Assembly: GCF_021130785.1 (NCBI RefSeq)
Contig: NC_060209.1
Location: forward strand, 20,607,501 to 20,671,500
Direction of reading: 5' to 3'
DNA length: 64,000 bases
Source of the DNA: Homalodisca vitripennis
Lineage: Eukaryota > Arthropoda > Insecta > Hemiptera > Cicadellidae
A program made the translations under genes and the position numbers. Position 1 is the stretch's first letter, and each line of letters starts with the position of its first letter. The notes beneath the pieces are model-generated. The model was given only the letters and a program-made list of their open reading frames with translations. It ran no database searches and was not told the origin of the DNA. Below, piece by piece: positions 43,153-54,500 of this stretch.

Positions 43153-46100
43153 CAGGGCCCGATTAAGGTTTTTGGCGCCCGTAGGCTATCTTGTACTTCG
43201 CGCCCCCCCCCCCCCAAACGGTTTCCGGCCGGCTTCCCTCTGTCAATTTTCAATAATAAAAAGTGTTCTGCTGTATAGCGGCCATATTATATTTTTGTAA
43301 TAAAATTTTCAACTTACTTAAATTTAAAGACCATTACAGAGAGAGACCATTTAGAGTATTAAACTTTAGGAAAAGAACAACATTCAGCAACTAACTATAA
43401 ACTTTAATTATTGTTCAAAAGGTCTAATGATACATGTATGTATAAACTGCTATGTAATATGTTCAAATTCAACGGTTAAAAGAACTATGCTGTTTGCTGT
43501 CATTTCCTAAAAACACACAAACAAACGAACAAAAACAGCAAAATTATAGAAAGTGCAAACTTGCAAAGGGAAAGGATGCTTACTGCTGAGCATTTATTTG
43601 TATCTTTAAAATGGAATATGGTCTATTGTTTGTAGACTTGTAGGTAACATTCTTTAAAGAGAATCAAGGGTTCTTATTTACCACTGGTTTTGTAGGACAT
43701 ACAAAAATGTGTCCTGGGCTACAGCCAAACGTTACATGAGTTTTTAATTCTTATACATTTTTTGTAGATTACTATCATTAAATAGTCACAAAATTCAAAG
43801 TTCAGCACTTTGTAATGTTACTTTCAAAAAATCTGTAGGCTTATTTTTTTCAAAATAAAATTAAAATGCATACTGTAATTTTAAGGCTGTTAAAATTATG
43901 TGAATTTTATCTCTTACTTCAGTATAAATGCTGCCATAATAATGGAGATTTTATTGTTGTACATTTTAATAAGAAAGCTTAGTAGCTACGTATAGCCTGT
44001 TTTAATTAGCTTGTAAATCACTGAAAAGGATTTATAATAAATCAATGAACATGGTCAAATTGGTCATCAACTTTCTCTGGTTTATTCAAGTACATTATGT
44101 TACATAGAAATGACATTAGACTTTGGTATACAAACTTGGTGACTTGAACATTTAATCACAATAAACAAACAATGAGCTAGAACTATAAAATTATTAGGCC
44201 TACTGTTAACAAAAGAACATTTATTTTCTCATGACGATATATTCCCTGATTAAACAAAGTCTTTCTTCCGTGCTTTTGATGAGGCAAACGCATCGATCAA
44301 GTCATCAAACGGAACGAGCTGTACATAGTCACTTTCTATAAATAAGAGAGCGAGTGCCTGGAGTTTTTCTTGCCGTAGAGTCGACCTCAAATAATTCTTG
44401 ACTCGAGTAAGAGCAGAAAAGGATCTTTCTCCGCTGCAATTAGACACCGCCATGCTCAAGAAGATCCGCAATGCCACTTCCACATCGGAAAAAGAGATTC
44501 AAGTTTTAGGGTTTTTTACATGTTTCAATAGCCTGTAGGCTTTAGTCCCGGTCGGTTTGACTTTCTTCTTTTCCTCCATTCTGTCTGACAGTACATTTTC
44601 CTCTTCATAGAATGTATTATCATCTTTTAAAAATTTTTGAAGATACAAACACTCATCTGGAAATGAATCATCTAGGTCTGTTGAATATTCATTCATTAGC
44701 TTTTGTTGCCTTTTCCTTCAAGATTGAACTCTCAATTTTATTCAAATTCCATAAAAAGTTGAAGGAGTCTCGTAGTGTGACATAAATTGATTTTCTCCTT
44801 GTTAGTTGCCCTAGGAGTGTATCAATTGCTTTGTAGTAACAATTTATCAGGAATGATTTCCGCCCATCAAACTCAGTGTGCCCCTCTTTGCTTTCTCCAA
44901 AAGGGATTTTTGGTTTCTTTTTTCCTTGTATTGTCTTGTTTGTACTCTTGAGAATTGCACATAAGCTTTGCCTCACTTTCAAAGTTAGAAAATTGTTCCT
45001 CATTTCCTTAATGAACTTAGAGAAGACTCTAGGAGCTCGTACGAAAGTGCTGTCTGATCTAAGTCTCCATCTTCAGATTGAAGTCGTACACTGATGTCAT
45101 GAAACTTCATGAGTACTTTATTCCAAAAACAAATCATCATGGTCATTTCCAAAGACTGGAGCTTCTCTATCAGTTGTTTGGCTTCAAGTCGTACGTCTTT
45201 TTATTTTCTTTCGTTTGAAGTCATGTCTTGTAACGCTGCGATTATTTGTTTATATGACTTGTGCATGGCTTTACTGGCATCTGCTCTTGCACTCCAGCGA
45301 GTTTTCGAAAGGGTCTTGACTGTCAAACATTCTTTGTCATATTGCGACAAGAGAAATTTCCCATCTGTGTGTAGATGAATGAAAAAGTTGTACATTTGCT
45401 GTGCCAGGGCAAAATATTCAACAGAACTACTACTACTTTCTGCAGCGGTCGAACCTACTAGCTGTAACGAATGAGCTGCGCAAGGAACGTAGTGAGCAAG
45501 AGGATTTTGCTCTTTGATTCGATTTTGAAGCCCCTTGTAACACCCAGACATGTTACTTGCATTGTCGTAACTCTGACCTCTACAGTCACTGATATTTAAG
45601 TTCAAACTTTCAAGAGTTATTTATCACAGCCTTCTCCATATCTTCCCCTTTATGGCCACAATTTGGGATGAACGTTATGAACCGCTCATTAGGTGACCCG
45701 TCAGGTGCTACAAAACGAATGACAAAAGTCAATTGATCCACATTGGAAACATTTAGAGTAGAGTCGACAATAATCGAAAAATACTTAGAAATTCTTGATA
45801 TCTGACGCGATTTTGGATTTAACATTGTCAGCTAACAGAGTAATAAACTCGTTTAACGATCGTGGAAAGATAAGTATGAGGGCACTCCTTTACCTTTATT
45901 TCCGAAACGAGCAACATGGTCAGCCATGAAAGGATCAAACTTGCACAAAAGCTCGATACAGCCAAGGAAATTACCATTACTGGTTGACCCCAAAATTTTC
46001 ATTTTCACCATAAAACGGAAGCCCTCGAGAAGTTAAATACTTTAACTACTTCAACAACTCTTGACAATACATCTCTCCAATACTTCACTTCTACTTGATG

Positions 46101-47479
46101 CTGCTCAAGTAGTTTTGCATCAATTCTCTGAGGTGCATTCATCCGGGTCAAATATTTGTTCACACATTCTCTGTGCTCTAGACTATTATCATGTTCTTGA
46201 ATTTTGTGTGAATTTTTCCAATCATTAAAGCCGCATGTAGCTAAGGCAGTCGTCCCCCCATAGAGCTTACAAGGAGCACAGTAATACATAGCCAGTTGAT
46301 TTGGAATAAACTAAATGAGTTCTTTTTACAATCTCTCCATTTACAAGTTTTTTGAAAAAACAAGCTTTGTTCAAATAACGGTTTTGGTCAGAATACTGCC
46401 GCTTTGATTGGGAAAAATCCCCACTGTCATTTTGATTGATGCTGTGCACTGCAAAGTATTCACGCAATGCCTCATTTACCAGCCATAAAGCGGGATCATC
46501 AAGATTTTTTGAATCGGTTTACCTCTTTATTTTGCTGGTACACAATCTTGCAAACTGAATGTCCCAAATCTGCTATTTGCTCGTTGATGGTGGTTGAAGG
46601 GACGTGTACAGGTGCAATTTATCCGTTGTGGTGTCTGAGACATCGGTAGCAGTGGCACTGGCAGGCTGCTGAAATCACTTCCACTTCCACTATAACACCG
46701 CTGTCCTCACTCACAACGTTTCGTTCAGTTCCCGTGACGACCGGCAATGTCTCAGCAGAACAACTGGGAGTTTCGGGTTTATTGAAAAAATCGTCTAGTC
46801 TATGAATTTTATTTAGAAGAGCACTTTCCCGTTCGTTACGCTCCCGGGCCCGTTTACGGTATATCGGAACCACTTGGTTTTTTACTCATAATGTAGCCTA
46901 CATATGTAAAACAAGCAAACCACTGCTTCTTCTAATATTTCAGTATCAAACACTCTACTCGACTTACGAATAAATGTCAGTGTTTATAATAACGAGCAAT
47001 GACACCAATTAATCACAACGAAAGTCCCAAATAATTCATAGGCCATAGCCTAAAAACAAACAGTGCAGACGAGGAGACGACTGACTGCAGCTGCAGCTAC
47101 ACTCTGTCTCTATCTGTCAGAGAGCGTCAGTGTTGCAAACGGCGAAGGGCGGCGACCGGCGGCGCCCCTCGCGCGAAGCAAAATTTCCCTTTTAGTTTCC
47201 CTACCGTTTACGATAATTACTATGCGTTGTCACTAATCGCTATTAATTAATTTCTTTTTCTACTTAATAGTTATTTTTAAGTAAATGGAGTAAATCCAAG
47301 GTCTAGGTGGATGTGTAAATAATGTACAAAAATGTATAGTGAAGTTTTAGACCATACCATTTTTATTTACTACATATAAAAAGCACTTCATCTTGAACTC
47401 CGAAGCGCCCCCCTAAAATCGTCACCGGTCTCGCGCCCTAGGCTGCAGCCTACTTAGCCTACTGGTTAATCGGGCCCTG
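43153..47479 (-). mobile_element. hAT transposon with transposase pseudogene
   Basis: 4327 bp. Perfect 14-bp terminal inverted repeats CAGGGCCCGATTAA and a perfect 8-bp duplication ACGGTAAG (43145-43152 and 47480-47487), the hAT signature. The minus strand carries a broken transposase related to the ZMYM1/DUF4371 group. About 1.1 kb of noncoding sequence with a C-run (about 43204-43216) lies at the 3' side. The intact ends suggest it inserted or was mobilised when still supplied with transposase. Confidence 0.93.
44250..46889 (-). pseudogene. hAT transposase (ZMYM1-like), multiply broken
   Basis: Start ATG at 46889 (MSKKPSGS), then a one-base slip to YRKRARERNERES. Pieces in order on the minus strand: the TTF-type zinc finger with YYCAPCKLYGG, FNDWKNSHKIQEHDNS and H (about 46290-46130); the DUF4371 region KYFSIIVDSTLNVSNVDQL (about 45780) with FVIRFV; CRGQSYDNASNMSGCYKGLQ (about 45590), VPCAAHSLQLVG and KTRWSARADA; and the C-terminal dimerisation domain SNCSGERSFSALTRVKNYLR (about 44450-44390). 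At least five frame changes or stops separate the segments, so no full protein can be produced. Confidence 0.88.
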
Positions 47480-48428
47480 ACGGTAAGCTTGATCTGAAAA
47501 CAGTCTGACTAGAAACTCTTCAGCTGTTATTTGAGCAACGGGGTTATTATGAACAACAGAGTTCATATTATTAAGTTAATAATATAATATGTAGTCTGAT
47601 TATTATTGTTTAATTAACGGAAACCTATCTACAGCTTAATGATATCAGTTTGTACATCAGTTTTATAAAGTCCTAGTGTAATTTATATTTTGTAAACAAA
47701 TGTTTTTAATTATTTAATACACAAAATAAATTTTTCAGTTTGACTATGTTCATATGTGATCTATAGTTGTGGGAGATTACTATGTGTGCATTGTTTACTT
47801 ATAGTCTACAATTAAAAAACTGCAATAATTTTTGTTTTATTTCTTATCAATTCATTATTCTAATACTTATTGTAAATCAATATTACTTGTTTTTAATTGT
47901 ATAATTTATTCTCAACGATAAAATTATATGAGTGATTAATCAGATATATAATAAAACCATAGTTTAGAGTTTTATTAAATTTTGCAAAGCTTCATTGGAC
48001 CTATAACATCGTGTGTTACAAATGTTATTTTATTATAAATTATAATAGTTAAAAGAATTTTATGAATAATAGATTATTTAATTTGAAAGTTTATTCTTAA
48101 TTAAACCAAAATTAGGGTTTTAATTATCTCAAAATAAATTATAGTAACGTGACTAAGTAGATTTAACGATAAAATTTTAATACATTATGATAGTAACAAA
48201 TTCCGTGTTTTAGTAATTGATTGTATTTCAATAATGTTCTATAAGCAACTCAGTCACTGGAAAACGTTGTTCAAAGAACGTTGCGCGATGGATAGACGGA
48301 CAACCGTTTCGCAATGGTAAGTCGGCAACAGTTTAAATAATATGTTGCCGCGACCTGTTGTCGGCTGGCAGATAACGTCACAACGCGTTGACGCTAAAGT
48401 TGTGACAATTCCCATTTCTAAGCACTGT

Positions 48429-49340
48429 AAGTGTGGTGTGTCTAGTATCATGACTGAATGGCGGCAGTCAGCTGATCCTAAACAGCTGGGAAGGTCGTAT
48501 AATCTATAGCTCACTTCTCTCTCTTACTATCTCTATCACCTGGTAACATTAAATCTCTGTTTAATCCAGGGACGGATGCATACGTTTATTTTGGGTAAGG
48601 TTAGAAAATTAATAAAGGCTGCCAAGTCTAGGAAGTTTTCGAAAATATCGATGCGAAAATAAAACTTTTGAAATTATAAAGTATAAAGTTCAGGATAAAT
48701 AATTTATTGTGTTAGCTTATTCAGTTTGTTTTAATAGTGTTAACAGCAAACATATTACGGAAGAGGTTTCCGTTGGTTTTAGATTTTTTTTAATTCTCTG
48801 AAATTAACTGCATAATACAGATTTAGAAAATAATAATACTAAGTTGGATGGTTTAATTTTGCTATTATTGTGATGTATTTGTATTTTTTAGTATAATTGT
48901 GTTGTACATTTTCAAATAACAGTCAACAACTGAGATTTTAATTAGATACACTGATTAAATTACTCAGACCTCTTAACTTGATGGATTTAAGTCTTGGTTT
49001 TTATGGATTTCATAAATTACACAACTCTCCTTTTATAACTTTTTGCAAATCCGTTAAACCTGCTTACACCTATGTTAAAAATTAAAAATACAACATTTTT
49101 AAATTTATAAATGCACATTCTTCATTAAAACCCTGGAAATATTTCTGAATAGTTTAGTTTAAGAGAAAATACAAACCCTTTGAAAATCTCTCGGAATGTT
49201 TGAAAATGTATGGATACAAACTTAGTGTTATAACTTTAAAAACAAAAAGTTTAGCCACGAAATACGTTTTAAAATTTATTATTTCTAAGTGTATTTGCAC
49301 CCAACGACACAAAAATCTTTAATATTCTAAAAAATAACAG
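48429..49340. other. Intergenic, nothing recognised
   Basis: AT-rich, no motif. Confidence 0.3.
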
Positions 49341-49601
49341 CTAAGAATATTTAAGGACCGAACAAAAAATTATATCATTGGATGGATAGTAATACCCAGC
49401 TGCAATCATTTTGTGGTCGGTTGTCTCTAAACAGCTTTCTTGAAGATGCTTCAGCAAAGAGAGCTCAAAGTGGATATTATGATCAGTGCAAATATCACTA
49501 AAAATAACTACATGACGTTTGGTGCCACACTTCTGCTTGTCATGTTTCACTTGACAAAAAGATATTTTCTTATATAATAATACCTGAACAAATAATAACA
49601 A
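49341..49601 (-). pseudogene. DDE-transposase-like remnant (tentative)
   Basis: The frame reads VVIFSDICTDHNIHFELSLL, then KHLQESCLETTDHKMIAAGYY and YPSND. This parallels a block in insect transposon-derived proteins of the form (Y)SD.CGGQN(R)N...LLK.(L/V)Q.....DHKF..(S/A)GH....PND. The CGGQN part is altered to CTDHN. No start or upstream domain is seen. The resemblance is by eye only. Confidence 0.35.
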
Positions 49602-51456
49602 CTGTACTTACTAACTGACATCACGTGTAACCACTGTACCTTTATATGAGTCATAACACTTAATTATTATAGTTTGTAAAATCGTTAGATCGATTGCTAT
49701 TACGCCAATATTATCATAACACTTTTCAGACTTGTCAGATTAAAATAGAAACAGCAACAGCTGAGTTTTAGCGATATCCAGATGGAGGTACTGTTGTTTA
49801 GTAGAAATTATATTTGATTTGAGCTGAAATGTATTCCAGTAAGTTCTTAGATACAACATAATTAATTACCGAAAGGAATATGAGAAACTTTCTTAGGTCT
49901 AAAGTAATTTTCGCAAAAATACTATTTTACTACTACAACTCTGATTCTGACTCACACAGCAGTTTTTATTGAGTACTAATATTTTATATTATATATTAAA
50001 CATCGTTTTTAGGTTGTCTAGTTTTTTATTTCAGTTATCTATTGGTCCATACAGTATTTTATATTGTTAATGTATACGGGACCAATATCCCTACCACCGC
50101 ATTCAAAGGAAAATATATTTCAAGTGTGGTTTCTAAAATAAAAATGAATTTTGTTTATTTAAATGAAATTATCTAGAAATCACAAATATATTTGTAGATG
50201 CATTGTCTTGTAAAGCTACGCTGTTATGATATCCTACTCAGAACTAGGTAGGGTCCATTTTACAACTATACAAGATGTCAAAATCGTGCAAGAACATTGT
50301 TTTTTATAATCTGGGGGTTATTAAACTTAGTACCGCTCTTTATGATGCCAATATAAGTTGATATTACAACCGTTCCATTCAGAAATTGCAACGCCCGCCA
50401 TTTTTAAACTGTAAGATATACCATTATGGAAATGTAAATAATACATCAATAATTGACTAACTATTTAAGGTCTAATAAAACTAAAATATGTTTGTGCTGA
50501 GTCGTTATAATAACAGTAACTGGGTGAAGTTACCTAAACCTTCTACGGCCAGTTTCTATGTTTTCAAGTGTTAGTACTCGTAGTTAGTTCACATTGACGC
50601 CGAAACGCCAAAATTAGATCTTTAAGAACAAAGGAATTTTACTTGATCTATTTTTCATTTGTAACAAATACTTTTTCATCATAGTAATTAAGTTTTTGTT
50701 AGTATTTTGAACTGTTTACTTTAATTTGTTTTTGCTGTTTTTTTTTTTTACTATTTTATAAATTACTGTTATCTTTTAATATTATTGTTTCCTTATATTA
50801 TTTGGTATAATTTATTCTTTCGATAAACAAATTAATTTTCTGTATCTTCGCATAAATGGAGTTTTTCTAGTATTTTTTAAATTAGTGTTAGTCAATGGTT
50901 AGCGCGTTTCTCGTGCTCTTGACTTAACATCTAGAGGTTTATCTAGTATTATTTCACTTTTCTTGTATTATTGTTGCTGTTGTTATACCGTTATGCTTAT
51001 TATTATTTTTGAGTTGTTCTTCATATATTGATTATCATTGTTGTTACATTTTATATACTGGTAGATGCTGTTGGTAGAAAATAATATAAAACAAACAAAA
51101 ACACTAAGTCTGCTACTAACACTATATGATGGGATATGAATGTAGTAAAACACGTTTTCAAGGGCGACGATTTAAGTTTAACTTGATTTTTCAGTTATTT
51201 TTGTTATAGTTTTGTGCATTACATCTTTATATATAATAGATATACTTTTTTTGGATTAATTCCTTAAATGTATACGTTACCTTTTTCTCTTGCTTTGCTT
51301 TAGATTACTTACTCCTTGTAACATTTCCGAATCCCGCTCAAACGCCAAATATCTTTGTCAGGCCAGGCTTGGATTATCATTTCAATAGTGATCTTGGTTT
51401 ACTCGTTAATAATTTTCTTTAGTTTCTTACTGTAATATTTGTAGCAGTTTTTAATT
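49602..51456. other. Upstream region of RnrL, no element assigned
   Basis: It should contain the RnrL promoter and 5'UTR. No TATA box or upstream exon could be assigned. A tRNA-like phrase (gtcaatggttagcgcgtttc, about 50892-50912) lacks a B box. Confidence 0.35.
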
Positions 51457-51520
51457 ATGGTTGTAGCGGGTTCAAAAACACCTGAAAAACCAAAGGGGCG
51501 CATGTTCGTCCACAAAAGAG
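51457..51520 (+). CDS. RnrL: RnrL coding exon 1
   Basis: ATG GTT GTA ... encodes [21 protein letters not shown] and the first base of the Asp codon, followed by the donor gtaagt. Translation could also start at the internal Met (51502), which matches the usual R1 start more closely. Confidence 0.85.
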
Positions 51521-54500
51521 GTAAGTGATAAGAACACTGTAACAGTAAAAGTAAAGACTAAAGACATAGGCTTCTAACAGTTTTAGACTTCATTTTATAC
51601 CCAATACTATAACAAATTCACTATTACTATAATATTAATTATTAGTGCAGCGTATCTTCATATCATTACACATTTGTCTTGTAAGCTTATGTGTAAATGT
51701 AACATTAATATCATTTCTTAATTGAAACGTAACCTACCTTTTTTTTACTGGCTCTCATTGGCCACATTTATCAGTGAAAATTGACAATTTAGTTAGAAAC
51801 ATTAAGTTAATATCTTAGCTGAGAATTTGAACCATTATGGGGTGGTGGGTTATAATCTCTCTCCTCTACAAGTTTGGATGGTTCTCAAAATCTTCCTTAA
51901 GAGAATTTTCATAATTTGAAACATTAAAACTTCATCTAGATAGAGTGTTCATACAAGTTAACATAGAGTACGATAACCGGTGTTTTATATTGAAACAATA
52001 TTTAATCATTTTACCCCTCTATATAATTGGTAATTGTCACATTAACGGCCGGAGCGGCAAAATACGAGTTTCGCATTATTAACTTATTGGAATCGTCCTA
52101 CAGAACAAAACAATATATGGTTTGACGAGGTGCAAATGAGAAATAACAAAGTTATGGAACAACTGTTCAAGCGCGGAGCAATATTTCCATGTTCTACATC
52201 CACATTGCTCATCACGTGACCTTTTGTGACCATGATTCAACCTCGTGATGACCTCATCGGATGCGGCGCCATCTTTGCAAACGTAAATGAAAAATAATAC
52301 TAAAATGAGCTGAATTATGATCCAAATGAACAATGATTTTATTAAATTTCGAGCTAAAAATTAATTAGTTGTTATCGAGTTAAGACGAGTGCCTCCGGCC
52401 ATCAGCACGGGCTTCTGCAGCACCTTCGGTGCTGCCCTGCGCTGATGTGTCAAGGAAAGAAAAACATCCCTCAAGATAGTACTTATCAGTAAAATATCAA
52501 ATTCTAGAGGGGCTGATCAGAAATATAAATTGAATTGTAATGGAAAGGCAATTGTGTACCGTGTAAAAAACTTAATACATTATGAATACCCTTAATATGA
52601 ATACGTATATAAATGGACATTAATAGAGAACACTTACCATTAGTGTGTTCCACAGAATGTACAGAAACTAAATAATCTTGTTTCGGTCGAAACGTAACCT
52701 CTTACTCTGACACACCAATTCACTACGATTGGTCGAACTAGTGGATGGTTGATCCATGATTGTCATGCACTCACTCGATCCAAGCTACAGTACATGTTAT
52801 CTCTGACTTCTGTCCAAGACCGCTCAGATAACAGATATGCTATCAGTCCCACCTGCAGATAATATTTACAAATATCCAGACACAGCACACAAACAGAACA
52901 TTAAGAACTTAACTATTTATGTATATATCCTTTAAAATCATGTTATTTGTCATTTGCACCCTCTAAAACCATATATATTTTTGTTCAGGAGGATGAGCAG
53001 AATACATTGATAATGTCAAATTCGTGATTTGCCACCTTGACCTTTAATCTTATAATTTCCGTATAATCAACCAACTACCTACTTAATTAGAACAATAAAT
53101 TACTAAATCATCTGCACCAACTGAACACACATTTTCATATTTTAAACAGAATTTGTTCCGTACATAACTTCTTTGAAATTTAATAAGATAGTTAAATTTA
53201 GAAAACTATACAAAATAACACTCAGATATCATTTACTGTGTCTTTTTTGGTTTCAAGACGTTTATTTTATTGTTAAGTTATCTTTATTATTTAAATGTCA
53301 TTTTCCCGATCATACATCTTAATTTTTTGTTTGATAGTTATATGGTATTTTTACTATCTATGAAATTTTGTATTGTTTTAACTATTTCTAGTAATTTGAA
53401 ACATGTGATTTAAGTTTAATATTTTATATACGTTGATGTCTAATGATAGTTCTGTTATTTGATATATAAAGTATCAATGATTGTAATAAGCGATATAAAA
53501 AAACCGGATTTGCTTATCCTACTCTACCCCAAGTTAGTTATCATTCAAAATCAGTATTGGTTGGTTATATTGATATCTAATTATAATTAAGTAATATTGT
53601 TTGTCAAAATCGATATAAAAAACCGGGTCCGCTTATCATATTCTATCCGTATAAAATGTTACAAACAAAACAATGTACGGTAAGGTACATTTACCTACTT
53701 TTTAACTATTTTGAAGGATAGATGTGTCCAAATTCTTGTGATTCTTGCAGCGAGACACTGTTTTATTTCCACCTTTAATTCTAGTTTTTATCTCCACACA
53801 ACAAACTGGACACTTCGGATTTAAAGAAGCAAGGTCATTATCTTGTAACTATTTAAAACATTGTTCAATGTTTAAAAGTACATTTTGAGACAAAGAATGC
53901 AAGTTCATCGCCATTTTTCTTGCTGATTTTACTAGCCTACTCAGTATGTAAATGAAGATGGCATTGATTAATTATGAATATCTGTAGGGCAAATGTACTC
54001 AATCATTTCTAATTGATAATCATGATTTTATTGTGTTGGCCTCTTATTATACTGCAGCCGGCTATTAATATTAGACTGATGCTATTTACAGCTGTGGCTG
54101 ATATTTTTAACATTAACTCACAAGATCTTCGTTGGCTATTTTCAGGAGTAGATTTGAAAATGATCAAAAAGAATTTTATATGTATATATTTGCAAATATA
54201 CAATGTTGCTAAAAAAAGACGTGCATCACACAAAGGTAAAAAAATATGGTTCTTTGGAATTATACCGAGCACACCAGTATGAAGAAAACAAAAATAAAAA
54301 TTTATAGAAACAAACATGATAGAACGAAAAAACTCTTTAATTACAAACTTACAACGATTTTCAATTGTTAATGGGGTCAGATTCCGTTATATGCCCCCAA
54401 CGCTTAAACTTTTTTCAATGAACTTAGAACGTTATAAAACGATGTAGTTGAGTAACAGAACTAACATTCCATCAATCAACAAGCATTTCCAGGTATTGTG

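Larger units (their letters stand above)
43005..48420. mobile_element. Outer non-autonomous hAT-like element, interrupted
   Basis: Terminal repeats TAGAGATGGG (43005-43014) and, on the minus strand, TAGAAATGGG (48411-48420). Flanks ggcactga (42997-43004) and agcactgt (48421-48428) agree at six of eight positions, a decayed 8-bp TSD. Without the inserted hAT it is about 1.08 kb and has no coding sequence. Both arms contain ACGTCAC near the end, and CpG-rich 'ccgcgaagcaacagttgtt'-like sequence. Confidence 0.5.

Noticed and set aside
50890..50945. tRNA-like sequence (gtcaatggttagcgcgtttc...)
   Set aside because: A-box-like phrase only; no B box and no pairing acceptor stem.
54013..54317. Overlapping frames on both strands, repeated at 55862-56223
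   Set aside because: The plus-strand frame is noted within the repeat, but neither strand shows a known domain and conservation only reflects recent duplication.
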